Assembly: GCA_034359265.1 (NCBI GenBank)
Contig: CP136891.1
Coordinates: 10,926,501 to 10,990,500 of the forward strand
Origin: Canna indica
Lineage: Eukaryota > Streptophyta > Magnoliopsida > Zingiberales > Cannaceae
DNA: 64,000 nt
Direction of reading: 5' to 3'
The position numbers were made by a program, and so were the translations under genes. Below are positions 1 through 12,788 of this stretch, piece by piece (position 1 is the stretch's first letter; every line of letters begins with the position of its first letter). The notes below the pieces were generated by a model. It made no database searches. It saw only the letters and a list, made by a program, of their open reading frames with translations, and was not told the origin of the DNA.

Positions 1-70
1 TCAGTCATCAATCACGTCAGCTCTGTTATCTCTCAATTAACGTCGTTTACCTATAGGAGTATTTTTGTTA
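1..70. mobile_element. Truncated right arm of a Mutator-type fold-back element
   Basis: These bases match the right arm of the fold-back elements at 20131-21320, 27158-28393 and 44671-46880; the closest match is around 46714-46790, with the same order of ATCA, CGTCAGCTC, TTATC and ATTAACG blocks. The element runs off the left edge of the window. The MITE relic that follows seems to have interrupted it. Family membership comes from sequence comparison inside this window only. Confidence 0.55.
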
Positions 71-500
71 TTAGGATTGTTCATTGTTCGTATCACAGCG
101 AATTAAATCGAAATCGAACCAAAATTATTCGGGTCCGATTCGATTTGGCCCTTGGTATGTTCGGCGTTTGAATGAAAACAAAATCGAAGAAGAAGAAGAA
201 GAAGAAGAAGAATAATAATAATAATAATAACTAGTTCGGCTCCGGTTCCTAGAGTTTGGAAACTCAACCAAATCGAAAATCGAAATATAAAATTAAAAAA
301 TTATTTTTTTTATTAACCGATTATATTTTTTGTTGCTTGTATTGATGTTGGTAAGATTTTATTGTAGCTACTTGATAGGTTGACCGATGCTTGTGTTAAT
401 TTTTTTAAACAAACAAAAAATGACTAGAACAAACTAAAACATATTTTTCGATTTATTCGGTTAAAAAATAGAACCGAACCAAAAATAAGTCAAAGCCCAC
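71..500. mobile_element. hAT-like MITE relic carrying a GAA/TAA microsatellite
   Basis: The stretch is collinear with 15026-15880. Both start with a TTAGG-type end and a GGTTCG-like block, then share AATTAAATCGAAA, GATTCGATTTGGCC, a trinucleotide microsatellite, GGTAAGATTTTAT and a GAACCGAACCAAAAAT block. The right boundary is uncertain, since no clean inverted terminus is visible. The TAGGG-like end and cryptic AT-rich interior suggest a hAT-type non-autonomous element. The remaining bases up to the AVT6 5' UTR (about 500-900) show no other recognisable feature. Confidence 0.45.
186..230. repeat. (GAA)n(TAA)n microsatellite
   Basis: About eight GAA units followed by about six TAA units, inside the MITE relic. 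The homologous slot in the copy at 15026 has expanded to about 450 bp. Confidence 0.9.
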
Positions 501-984
501 ACCTTTGTCCTTATACGCGCGTGAATCATGTGCTTATTTCAGGTCCACATTATCCAAACAACGTAAAGCCCCCTTTCGACCATAACACGTCCATGTTCAA
601 TCGTTCATTTTTGTTTCCTGACCGCTAATCTCGACCGGTAACTCTACCTCAAGGGCAAAAACCCTCTTGATCACTCCCTATACAGTAAAGTGATCGGTTT
701 TCTTCCGGTACGAAAACAGACCAATCACAGCGCTGAAAGAAGCAATTATCTGATGGCGTGGCTCTGTTTGATTGGACGCAGCGACTTAAACCTGTTTTGT
801 ATATGACATCAGCTCCCTCAACCTATTTGTAGAAGTATTAAAATACCCATACTTCAATCATTGCGAGTCCATCAACCTCAAGACTAATTTCGTAAATTGC
901 TTTAGCTTACGTATTTTTAAATGCCGAAGCTGCTCTCTCTGTCTCCGCTCTCTCCGTCCCCCAATTGAACGCAGTCCGGCGGCG

Positions 985-2884
985 ATGACGAGGGGAAGCA
1001 AAGACTCGCTCGTTCCGCTTCTGCCGGAGCTCCGGCCGGGATCAGCTCCGTCGACGTCGGACGGAGGCGACAATAAGCAGAGGGAGGCGTCGGTCTCCAG
1101 CGCGGTGTTCAACCTATCGACGAGCATCATTGGGGCGGGGATCATGTCGCTGCCAGCCGCAGTGAAGGTTCTCGGCGTTGTGCCGGCATTCGTCCTCGTC
1201 GCCGCGGCCGCGTTCCTGGCGGACACCTCTGCCGAGTACCTGATGCGCTACGCCGGCTGCGGCGGCGTGTGCTCCTACGCGGCGACAATGGGCGAAGCCT
1301 TCGGCCGCGTCGGCTCCGCCGTGCTCCAAATCTGCATCGCCCTCACCACCGCTGGCGCCCTCACCGTCTACTTGGACATCATAGGTAATTACACGGTTTC
1401 TTAGCTGTATAATGATTGGCTCCAAGGATCTGGGCCCACTCCAGCTTCCAATCACCTAGCAAGTAGTAAAAGTTTCACCGGTAAATCTTGTGGTACATTT
1501 CACGGGTGCCGTGTACATATTGGACAACTGGTGGGGGTTACATCACGCCAGATAACATATTAAATCTATTCACCCGTACTGAGTGCCTGCTGTCCGTCCG
1601 TTATTTAATATCTTCCTCGAGATTCGCATGAGCCACGTGAGTCACGTGACGGCGACTGTGCGCGTTTATGGTGCAGGTGACGTGCTGTCGGGAAGCCAAT
1701 CGGCCGACACGGTGCACGCCGGCGTGCTGCAGGAGTGGTTCGGCGATCAATGGTGGACCACCCGCGCGGTGGCGCTCCTCGTGGCCGTCATCTTCGTCAT
1801 CCTCCCCCTCGTCCTCCTTCGCCGCGTCGGTGAGCAACAACCTCTTTCCCCCTTCCTCGAATCGATCCCACTTTACCGCGTCGACTAATCCTAATCCGTG
1901 CACGAAATCGCAGACTCTCTCAGGTATACGTCGGCGATATCCGTTCTCCTGGCTGTCGTGTTCATGCTCATAAGCTCAGCCATGGCTGTTTACGCCCTCT
2001 TCCAGGGCAAAACTGAGACCCCAAGGTTGCTTCCCGATTTCGACCACCTCTCTTCTTTCCTCGACCTCTTCACTGCTGTTCCTGTCATCGTCGTCGCCTA
2101 TACCTTCCACTTCAATGGTAAGCAATTCCGACCCCCTCCCTCGCCTTCCACCACAATCACCACTTAAAATTGCAATCTCATTCCTCCGTTTGTCGCAGTT
2201 CATCCTATCAGAGCGGAGCTCAGCAAAACCTCCGACATGATTGTGGCGGTCCGGATATCCGTCGTGCTTTGCTCCGTCATTTACGCGGCCATCGGATTCT
2301 TCGGCTACCTTCTCTTCGGGGAGTCGACAATGGCGGACATTCTCTCCAATTTCGATCAAGATACAGGTTCCCCGATTGGGAGCCTACTCAATGACGTGGT
2401 CCGTCTCAGCTACGCTCTGCACGTGGTGCTGGTTTTCCCTCTGCTTTTCTTCTCGCTAAGGATCAACATTGATCAACTCTTCTTCCCCAAGTCGAAGCAG
2501 CTCGAGTCAGCCACTTGCCGCTTCATGCTTCTCACGGCATTTCTGCTGGCCTTCATCTACCTGAGCTCGGTCCTCTTCCCGAGCATATGGACTCTGTTTC
2601 AGTTCTTTGGATCGACGACGGCAGTTTGCATCTCCTTAATTTTCCCAGCCGCCATTGTTATAAGGTGTGCTAATTCTGATTCAATTTGGGGCTAAAAATT
2701 TTTAGTAGTTGCTTACGATCGAATAACCTGATTTGATTTGAGCGTTTACTTTCACAGGGACGTTGAAGGGATATCAAAAAGGAAAGATAAGGTGTTAGCA
2801 TCTGTGATGATAGCCGTGGCAGTAATCACGAGCTCTATAGCCATTACCTCCAACATTGTGACCTACTTGGGAGAAAGAGATTAG
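985..2884 (+). CDS. AVT6: AVT6-type vacuolar/vesicular amino-acid transporter
   Basis: Exons 985-1384, 1677-1829, 1914-2117, 2199-2664 and 2758-2884 join in phase (1350 nt, 449 aa) with GT-AG borders throughout. The protein is an AAAP/SLC38 family transporter with about eleven hydrophobic segments. It has the family signature IIGAGIMSLPAAVKVLG near residue 45, a short polar N-terminus, and the NVHPIRAEL block after the fifth or sixth helix that is typical of plant AVT6 members. In plants, AVT6 proteins export neutral and acidic amino acids from vacuole or ER-derived compartments; that role is inferred from the family. The start is the first ATG after a CT-rich 5' leader and precedes an acidic/serine N-terminus usual for the family. 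Length matches the usual 440-460 aa. A TATTAAAATA element lies near 837. Exons are GC-rich while the flanks are AT-rich. No disabling change is seen. Confidence 0.93.
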
Positions 2885-3324
2885 GAGTCGATTGAAGGCA
2901 AAACATCAAGAATTACTTTGTAATTAGAGCAGTGATAAAAGAAGAGGAGCATGTATTTTATCATATGGCAAGCCATGGATTAATGAAGACAATTCATCAT
3001 TCTGTTTAGAGCATTTTCCCAAACACTGAACTTTTCAAAATCCAAATAAAAATCCATTCCTAAAATCTAAATCAAAACGTAAAAATTCTGATTTCACCAA
3101 TTTTTACCGAAGTCTTTAACTCGAAATCTAAAATCTGTAAAGTGCTAAAACTAATTTTTTATATTATTTTTTAAAAAAAAATACAATTCTATAATTTTAT
3201 ATTTTTAAAAAATAAAAAATTCTTTAACATTAATTTTTTTGTTGTTTTTGAAAAAAATATATATATTTTTTAAAAATAAAACTTTAATTTTTTATTTATT
3301 AAAAACTGTTGTTGGTAGAAGTCT

Positions 3325-4620
3325 TTACACCATTAGAGTTTTGTTCATATATATTTTTTGAAGTACATATGATTAATTTTATGTCATAAAATAGATATAC
3401 TGATTAAAATTGCTTTTTAATTTTGAAGTTGTTCAATACTTTTCGACAACAATCTTTAATCTATTTAAAAAGCTCATAACTCGAAAGGTAAGAAAGCTAT
3501 CCCTTGTTTCCTCCACATGTTTGTACTCGTGTTCTATTGTCGACCATCAAAGGGTGAGAAGTGTATTTGTTGCGAGAGTTAAGGCAAATATTTTTTTTAT
3601 TTCTAAAAGAGTATTGCTATATCCTCTCACAAATTAATCTAAAAAAAATTCTAATCACTCGTTATGATATGAGTTGTAATTTCATCCATAATCAATAAGG
3701 ATTTTTAGGCAGGAGGATATAGTATTTTTCTTTCTAAAAAGACAATAAGAATGATAGCTTCATACGTCTCACTTTTTTGGGCACTTTTTTAGGCACGTTG
3801 AATTAGAGAGGAAGATGCATTTATTGAATGCTTAAAATAAAAGTTGGTACGGGGAGCACTTGTCAAAGTCTTGACCACTAAATATTTTATTCAAGTAGAG
3901 GAGATATGGCTCATATATTTTATTCAAGTATATGACATATTTTAGAATCTTTGAGACTAATTTTACATGATATGAAAATAGATTTAATTATTAAAAATTA
4001 ATTTTTGACTTGTAAAGTTATTCAAAACTTTCAAAACTTGTCTAAATTCTTAAACACTAAATATTTAATTAAACTAGAAAGAACTATTGCTCATATATAT
4101 TTATTTTTGAAGAGCCTATGACTAATTTTATGTCATATGAAAATAATAAAGTCGAGTAGTAGACATAATGAATTTAATTTCTTTTTTAATTCTGAATATA
4201 TTCAAACCTTTCAAATAAAAGTCTATAATTTGTTCAAGACTTTAAGCTAAAATCCCGAGTAATTAAATATTTGATTAAACTACAAGGGCACTATAGCTCA
4301 TATATTTTTTGCAATGTCTAAAAACTAATTTTATGTCATATAAAATAGATATAATTTATTAAAATTATTTTTTGAATTTTGAAACTGTCCAAAAATTTTG
4401 TTTAAAAGTCTTTAATCTATTCAACACTTTTGCTCAAAGTCTTGAAAGCTAAATGTTTGATTAAACTAAAGAACACTATTACTCATACATTTTTGAAGCA
4501 CCTATAATTAATTTTAAGTCATATAAAATAGATATAATAAATTAAAACTATTTTTTATTATTAAAGTTTTTCAAGATGATTAAAAACTTTTGCCAAAAAG
4601 CTTTAAAAGCTAAATAAAAC
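3325..4620. repeat. Decayed tandem repeat, unit about 185-205 bp
   Basis: A block with CTCATATAT, then GAAG, an ACTAATTTTATGTCATA motif and a run ending near TTCAAAACTTT recurs at about 3343, 3910, 4092, 4297 and 4483. Spacing in the last part is 182, 205 and 186 bp. Copies are diverged, and the first two are separated by extra sequence including a small inverted-repeat element at 3611-3729. The unit length is satellite-like, but with so few copies a decayed transposon array is equally possible. The rest of 2885-4960 is AT-rich with no gene. Confidence 0.6.
3611..3729. mobile_element. Possible short MITE (119 bp)
   Basis: The left end reads GTATTGCTATATCCTC and the right end, reverse-complemented, reads AATACTATATCCTCC, so the two ends are imperfect inverted repeats of about 15 bp. 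The element splits the tandem repeat array around it. No clear target-site duplication was seen, so the boundaries are approximate. Confidence 0.4.
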
Positions 4621-4962
4621 AAATAGATTATAATTTTAAAAAGAATATCAAATATTTGAAGTTAAAAAAAATTGCTAAAGATTTTAACACCTTTTTGTTT
4701 CAATTTTAAAAATTTATACATTCTTATTATGATTTTTAAAATTTCCCATAGAACTATTTTGGCTTTGAAAAATACCCGTCTACTTATTAGACACTTTGCC
4801 GTGCACATGGATTGAGAGGTGGGGAGGTTACAGGGCTTAAGTCCTGGTCCATCTCATTTTGAATTTGTAAATTGTAGTGCTTAAGATTTACTTCCACAAG
4901 GCAAATGCCCACAAAAATGACGCATTTTTCAAAACTTGAATTCGACAGCTATACAATATTTT

Positions 4963-7900
4963 TTAACGGTATCGCCATCTCCAATTCTCATCATCTTCAT
5001 CAATATCAACTTCTTCATGCTCGTATTCAGAGTTCGAACCTTCTAAATCACCGAATGGGTCTTCATTTTCATCTTCAACTCCCGATGACTCTTCATCAGG
5101 ATAATCATTCCGTGGATTGTCTTCAGCTGCGGGAAGAATAAATATAAAACAAAAATGTAACAAAAATCAATACCAATTTATGGAAGATGCACGAATACCA
5201 CTTTAGGGAAGATGCAAGAACATTAAAGAGACAATCGAACGTATACAATACAAACCATTCGAGTCATCACTATCATATTCAGACTGCAATGAACCATCAT
5301 AATACTCATTTTCGTCATCATTTACCTGCACTCTGCAGTAGACAATACATACTTGAATATCAAAAACTAAAGTTCAACTATAATAAGGTCAACCGAGTGC
5401 CCAACATTCTTACAGTGGATAGTCCGCTACATCTTCCATGTTTGCATCCAAACAATCGCCAACAGTGTACAAGTCATAGACATAGTCATCTGTTCATCAG
5501 GACAGCAGAATCAGATACCGTACTTCTCCACCAGACTCATCAGTAACAATAAAATACTACAAGTCATATCATTGTGAACTATAAGAAATGTTCAAAAACT
5601 ACAAAAAAAGTCCTCTGAGATTTTGATGCAACATCAGTAACAGATCAATTTGTATATAGATTGGGCCCTCTTGTTTGTGCAAAAAAAGCTATAGACCTTG
5701 CCTGGTCTTTGACTGAAGCCTAACTGCCTAACCCACAAGCAAACAAAAGTTGCCAAGCCTGAAGAGGCAAAATATAGTCATATTGGGAACAAAAGTTCAG
5801 TGCTTGCTCCATTAAGGACCCAATCTTTTTGTAATATAAACAAGCAGCAATGTTTCAGAGATTTGGGGTCAATAAGTAGTGAAGTTCAAACTATTTCAGG
5901 TCACTCAAATGGCCTTTGCTTCCGTAGAACTTTGCGTAATCCTGAGCTCCAGCCTCCAGCTATACAAAAAGGTGCATTGATGTGATGGGTCACATCAGGG
6001 CAAACATCTAGCCCACTCTTCCCTTCTGCCTAGCATCTCAAACTCTCAATAGAGCTCAAAAGACATTTGTAATTGTCTATGGGAAGGCGTCCAGAGGCAA
6101 TACAAATGCCCCAATGCAGCAAGCCATGAAGCAAGCCTTCTCTTATTGGGACTAGCCATGAGTCACGGGTCAGTCAGGTAATGCCAACCCTACCTGATGA
6201 CTTTGTTGTCGCTCAACCAAAAATTGGAGTTCTTGGACTAACAGTCTTTGGCTTATAGCTTGTGCAAACAACTCTTGATGCCCTATAAACCCCTTCTGGT
6301 AATTTGCTTTTTTTTCTCAACACTTATGGTCCAATATGACTTTTTCAATTCAGTATGTAGGCGGATATTGCATTAATTTTATATTCTTCTAATCATATTT
6401 TTCATCTTTTCTTTTATCCATACACTAAACAATCAATAGTTAAAGTTCGTCCCTTATACTATCTCCATTTATCCTATGAAACAAACATGCCCTCAGATTT
6501 TCCTAAGTTACATCTCTCTAATTTTCCCACCACATCTTCTAGTCTTCCAGATGTCTTCTAAATTTTCCAAATCTAGCTCCTCCTCCATTGTTTGTCATTG
6601 GTCTATCTTGTTAGACATCCTTAGTTTCCATTTAGGATAGTTGTTCTTTCACTTTTTCACCGTTCAGGACCACGCATCTTGAGTAACCTTTTGTTCCTAT
6701 GTTAGTTGTTCATCAGTGTCAAAGTGTGTCCATGGTCATATAACATAGATGTAATTATACAATCAAGTAAAAGTAAATTATAAAAAGGAAAGGCTTATGC
6801 AATCCCATGGCTGACCTTCCACAGCAATATTTGTACTAGAAAATTAAAGGGTATGTTTGAATAGAAAAAGTGGAGAGAAAAAGGAAAAAATGAGAAGGGA
6901 AAGGAAGAAAAGAGAATCATATATTTTTCCCTTTCTCTCCAATTCCATCCAATTCTTGAAGGAAATAATTAATGGGATTGGAGGAAAATGAACTATCTTA
7001 TCTTCTTCCCACTTCTTTCATTTTTTATCCCAAATATTCAAATAAGACAACTTCAATTCCTTTCTTTTCAATTCCTAACCAAATAACAAAAAGACTTACT
7101 TTCTTTTCTCTCCTCCTCTATAGCTGTGGCTGCTTCCGGAAGGAATTCTCTTAAAAGTGGGAGATAGTTACACAATATTGCATTGTCATCATCAGCAGAA
7201 ATTCTGCAATTAAGTACACATCTAATATCAACAATTAAGATGACAAAAATGATACAGCAAAAGTATTTGACAAGTAACATACTCCAGCTTTTGTGCCCTT
7301 CCCCTTGTTTCAACATCAGCATCAACTTGAACGACATCGTATAGATGACAAAATTCACGTAGAGAGTCTTCTTCTGCATCTATGCTTCCCCTTCTCTTCC
7401 ATATTTGTTCTAATCGAGCATTTCTACCAAGATTCTACAAGAATTAAGAAATAGCTTGTTGGTATCTCACAATTAGTATAATGATATTCTACAGTTATCT
7501 ACTCTATGATTGGGATACAACCATGGATGAGTCAGCTACATCCTCTCAAGGATGAAAACTCCTAAATAAAATGTTGGTCTACCAAAATCATTTTTTCTTA
7601 ACAGACTTTTACTCATTCAAAAGCTTTCAATAGATAGTGTGAAGCATCTACACATACAAATGATGATACAAACAAACAACATACAGTATTCATATAAATA
7701 AAACTCCTATCATTTAAGAGGCATATTCAATTTGCTTCCATCAGAAAAAAGCTTAACTTAAACTTCATCTAGTATAAGATAAGCATAAGAAGAGAGCTCC
7801 CTTGAATGAGAATTACTGAAGTGACTCTTAATTGTTCAAGCAACAAGTAATGTATATCCTATAGACTACCCGTCCTTCAATTTATCCACTATTATAGTAG

Positions 7901-10900
7901 ACAAAAGATTATTTTATTGCATGCATTTGCATAGACATACACATCCAGACACATATATCCTATGTGTACTGAGCTTATCTACTTGCATACAAATGTGTAT
8001 TCACCAATGAAGTCTTCTGACTTATGCTAATTGAGGCTAAAACCAACTTGCAGACTTAGCAACATACATGTTGCAAGACACTTCATGAGAAAAACTACAT
8101 CTCATCATCCAAAATGAAAATCAATATACAAAGCATGTGCAAGTTTACCATCAATAACATGAAGAATATCTTAAATAACAAATAATATAGAAAAGATACA
8201 CTAATTATCAACATAAAGAGTCGATTATGTACCTCATGCTCTTTTCTAGCAGCTAATCGCAGATGATCTTGTTTCTGCGAGTACAAAGTAAACATTAAGG
8301 TGAAACTGTTCAATAAATCAAGATTTAAGCTAGGAATGGATAAACTAAAAATGGTAGCAAAATAAGATAATAAACATTGCACAATTTACACCGGATCCTA
8401 AAAGGAAAAGAAATGTAAATAGAGAACACGTTCATAGGTTATTCTTGCAATTGATAATTATCTTACTGTCTTCCCCACCCATCAAAAAATATGAGCTACG
8501 TGTCAAGAAGATGATGATGACAATGAAAACAAGTTGTAAAGTCCCAACCATTTGCAGTTTGCTATATGCAGGCCAAAAATCTAGTTATACAAAAGATATT
8601 TAATTCACACATGGAGGTAGAAATGTTCTGGATGTCAATAATTTTAGTGCATAACAATTTGTAAAGTCTGGATATTCTTGCATATCAGTTTGCTATATGT
8701 AAAGTCTGGATGTCTACATATAATTGTTTATTACCCACCCTCCCTAATCATATTATTATAAATCATATATTAATTTGTAAATATCATATGATAAATTGTA
8801 TTATTAATTATATATACATTATAATATTATTAATTATAATCAAGTAATTATAATATTATTAATTATCAATTATAAAATTATATTGTATTATAAATTTACA
8901 TAATATAATAGTTATAAATGAAGGGTATATTATTCATTTGAAAGTACAACAGGTCCATAGTTTTGGGTCGGTTATCCAATCTCATTATTGGTTAAAACAT
9001 TTTGCGACAGATGTTAGCATTATCTAAAGTAAAATTTGAGCAAACCAAATTATAATTTAATTAACCATTGAATTTTAGCTAAATTATCATGCTAATTGCT
9101 AAAGATTTGGAGGCAGTTAGTTAATATATTGGTGTTCAATGATACATGACAATGAATCATCAGATGTATCTAAAGGAAAGGACAAGGAACCAAGTCTTGT
9201 TACACAATCTGCTTGCAATTTACCACAACTGTGGAACTTATGGGTATTTTTTTACTGAACAATATTATAAGGGACGGGAGGAGTGGAGGACAAATGCACA
9301 GCAAAAACCAAAGAATTTACGTAGTTTCAGAATTTTTAGTTAACAGTTGAACAAAAGCAAAATTAAGGGACCACCTAAAACACACTACATCTCCTTATTT
9401 AAAATATAAGATAAATGTGAAATGTGAAATCATGATTTACTTGTCAAAGAAAATAATGTCCGTACTTTATCATATTTAAACATCCGTTTACGCTCCTGGA
9501 ACCTCTTACACAACTCCTCATTATTGGAATCTTGCTGCTGGATCAGTAAGAAGGGAAAAAAAAAGTTACACAAACTTACAAATATAATGCGCAGTATGTT
9601 GAATGAGAACCTGAGATTAGAACAGTTGGATAATCAAGTTGAAACAATAAATTAGAAAAGTATCAAAAGATACTCTACTAATTAAACCAATACACAAATG
9701 AAATTTACCCCTGGAGGACGACACAGATACCATAAAGATGGCAATAATTTCACATCATAGATCTATAGAGATAGCCCACTTCAGTAATGCAAAAATGTCA
9801 AGGAGGTTTGGAAGAAGCATTACATGCAAGATTATAGCTGAATCTTGCTTGATACACAGAAAAGACATCCAAGAAGAAAATGCACAAATAGCAAGTGAAA
9901 CACCAGTGAAAACAGCATTTAGGTAGTGCACCGTTATATTACGTCCTCATTTATTACTAGCAAGTGTACAAAAAAATGATTTATTTAAGTACGAAGGATA
10001 ATCTCGTCTTTTCCTACGTCTGTATTCTAAAAAGTAAAATATTTTAGTAAACAATTGCAAGTCATGGACTCATGGTGATACACTTTCAAGTTCCAAACAA
10101 TGTTTTGATCCTCAAAAACAATAAAATCATCAAATTATTCTTGTAGGAACAAATTCAATTAGAAGAAGCACTCCAAATTAAGTAAACAGATGAAAGTAGC
10201 ATATCAGCACATAGAAATGTAGGACAGCATAGACCTCTCTTTGATGAACTAGAAAAAAAATGCAGTTGTGTTACTTGTGTTGTTACTTGTGTAAACAGAA
10301 ATGTACACTTATAACATTACTTTATCCATGAGAAATATTTTGCTAAAGAATGATAGAGAAAACAAATGAATATCCATGAGAATATTAGCAGGAATGAGGC
10401 AGCACAGGCAAGAGTTAGATGTTCAGGACTTGTAGGGTTATTTTTTGCACCAATATACCAATTATCACTATATATGAAAATTGATATTTACAGGAAAAAA
10501 GATAAACAAAGTGAGCGAAAGAGCTTTTAATCACGTGAACATAAAGATAGTGTTTAAAAAAATTTATAACGCAACTTAAAAATATTTCAACTACTTTAGA
10601 TACAGAAACAACTGGTTAGAGCATCATAAATCCCATTATTCACACAAAAATTAAAAAATAAGCATACTAAACAATGTTATTTCTTTTTATAAAATGACAA
10701 GGCAAGAAATTAAATGGAGCAACAAAGATTAGGTGCAAACCAAAAAAGAATGCAGCACATCTTTTATAGCAACAGAGTGTCTAACGGTCTCAAGATGTTG
10801 TACTAAAAGCTTCTTAGTCCCAAACTCTTGTGGAACTGCACAACCGAAGCACATGAAACAAGAAATGTTCAGTGTAACCCATTTATGGGAAAATAATAAT

Positions 10901-11584
10901 GAGGTACAGAAAAGTTACATATCAGGTACAATGATTTCAAACAGCAAAAGTTCTAGCGCTTTTGGCTGCCATGTTAGTTCCATTATGTGTCATACCTTTC
11001 CCTGCGTCAGGATCGGAGATGGAGAGGTTCGCAAGATCTTTAAATGGTCTTTTAGATGGCCTTTCCTTAATCTCCAACCCTAAAAGCACAACACAGCAAA
11101 AAAAAACTCTTGATTATTCCGATTGCAAAAAAACCAAAAAAAACAAAACCAAAGTAGTTAATACTGCCTATGATGAAAAAAAAATGAAAATATAATAATG
11201 AAATAGGAGAGAAGTAAGTCTTATCCTCTTTCGTTAGCAATCCTCGGATTTCTTCCCAAAAATTTGAAAGACTAATAAAGAAGGGAAGAATTTGAAGAGA
11301 ACCTTCTCTCCTGTCTTTTCTTCTCTCGTTTCCTTTTCCTCTTTCCTCTTTTCTCCTTCCTCTTCTACTTATTATGCGGACAGACCTTAAACCCTAAAGT
11401 TGAATACGATGAAAACAAACCTAGATAATGGTCAAGGGAAAAAAAACTCACAGAAGGCATCAAGTCTCGACTGGGAGACCTTCCGCTTAACCCTAACAAC
11501 CACCGGCCTCTCATTGGCAGGTTCCGAAAGAGGAGGCGGAGTCGAAGTCGACGCCTCGCCGAGCTGTACCGCTGTCCCGGACAT
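4963..11584 (-). CDS. RDM4: RDM4/DMS4 (IWR1-type) RNA polymerase nuclear-import factor
   Basis: Ten exons on the minus strand join in phase: 11584-11452, 11079-10996, 10835-10741, 9537-9466, 8274-8233, 7434-7283, 7203-7100, 5489-5414, 5332-5256 and 5126-4963 (999 nt, about 332 aa). Exon 4 may start 3 nt later at a second AG. Diagnostic segments are VVVRVKRKVSQSRLDAFWLE near residue 28, NARLEQIWKRR near 145, ILCNYLPLLREFLPEAA near 205, NDYVYDLYTV near 230, and the Iwr1 motif DDSNAEDNPRNDYPDEESS near 280, followed by an acidic C-terminus. Iwr1 proteins escort assembled RNA polymerase II into the nucleus. The Arabidopsis homologue RDM4/DMS4 also supports RNA-directed DNA methylation with Pol IV/V. 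The length matches the family. The start ATG gives the usual short N-terminus. Introns are AT-rich and repeat-laden; the intron at 5490-7099 is the largest and its content (about 5640-6260, 6845-7090) looks transposon-derived but was not identified. A telo-box-like AAACCCTA lies in intron 1 near 11390. Confidence 0.93.
8745..8935. other. Extremely AT-rich block in RDM4 intron 5
   Basis: Almost pure A/T, with repeated ATTATTAATTAT and its near-palindromic partners, lying between the exons at 8274-8233 and 9537-9466. Such blocks are candidates for matrix attachment or DNA unwinding, but nothing here proves function. Confidence 0.5.
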
Positions 11585-11959
11585 GGACGAGAACCGGCAA
11601 CAAAGCAGTAGGAATAAGCAATATTTCGGATGAGCGAGAAGAAAATAGCAAGACTAGCGGCAGGGGAGAGGGATATAGGAGCATCCAAATTGAATCTGGA
11701 CATGGACACCCTAATCCGTTAAGATTAAATTAGGATCCGCACCCGACAACCCTGTCTCGAGTCCACATGAATTTTAGGATCCGGCCTCAAGGTAAGGGCC
11801 CGGCCCGCTTTGGGTGTCAATCGGGTCTCCAGGGATCTCAACCCGAATTCGTTTTTTGGATGAATATGATTAGGGAGAAAATATTATTGATTCAATCGAG
11901 CTCTCTAGCTCTAACTATTTACTATGCATATACTTTCAGTTCTAAAGGCAATAAAGGAA

Positions 11960-12447
11960 ATATTATTAAGGAAGATGGGGTCCGAAAATTACCCCCTTCT
12001 AATTGGATTAAATATAACACTGATAGTGCTGTTGAGCTAGATTTATTGTCTGAAAGTTATGCTTTTATTGGTAGAGACGGTTCTGGTGTTTGCTTTGTGG
12101 TAGTTGATTTTTATCACAATAATTGATATGTATTGATTAATGCGATTTTAACGGTTAAAAGTGCTCTCATGCATGTTATTCATTATAAGCCTAAAAAGAT
12201 TATTATTCGGAGTGATTTTAGCATCCTTGTTGATACTTTTAATGGTATAATGGAATATTTTTGGGAAATTAAAAATATAATGACTGATATTTGATAGCTT
12301 GTCGGCTAAGTTGAAGAGCTTAGGGTTGTGTACACCCGGAGAGAACATAATCGTGCGGCGAATTGGCTCGCAAAAAAAGTAAAACTTTTAAAGCAGAACT
12401 TTATTTGGAACAAAGAGTGGTCTTGTAATTTTGTAAAGTTAATGTAA
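11960..12447 (+). pseudogene. RNase H-like domain relic of a LINE-type reverse transcriptase
   Basis: One frame reads LPPSNWIKYNTDSAVE, then IGRDGSGVCFVVVDFY, an in-frame stop, AILTVKSALMHV, KKIIIRSDFSILVDTFN and VVYTRREHNRAANWLAKK. This is the order of the plant RNase H-like domain (RVT_3) found at the C-terminus of non-LTR retrotransposon polyproteins and in free-standing copies: WIKxNTDGA, GGVIRD, AE/AL helix, SD, then REHNxxAD. At least three in-frame stops break it, and the second Asp region is degenerate. The reverse transcriptase domain itself is not present. The stretch up to 12789 is otherwise AT-rich and featureless. Confidence 0.7.
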
Positions 12448-12788
12448 TTAGTCTGCATTAGGTTGGACTATTTCCTTTTAAAAAAATTTATAATTTTTAA
12501 GATAAACTTTTAATTAATACAAATGGAACAAATATTTTTTTATTGTAAATAGTTAATTATATAATTCGAAACTAATTTAATATTTGATTAGAAGAAGATA
12601 ATTTAATTTGATTAATTATATATCGGGTACAAGTTTATTGGACTCGCACCCCATGATGTGTCTAGTTTTCTCTAACATTTTATCTTCATTTAACGAAGAT
12701 ATAGAAAAAAATAGTCATATGTTGAGGTGTAAGTTCTGTGGACCAAAGCCAATATAAAATAAATTAAAATTGATATTACATCTGCATA

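Noticed and set aside
5187..5546. A plus-strand ORF of 119 codons rich in His, Asn and Tyr
   Set aside because: It is the antisense shadow of acidic RDM4 exons 8 and 9 and the intron between them.
11365..11709. A 114-codon minus-strand ORF over RDM4 exon 1
   Set aside because: It is out of frame with the RDM4 reading (ATG at 11584) and shows no domain.
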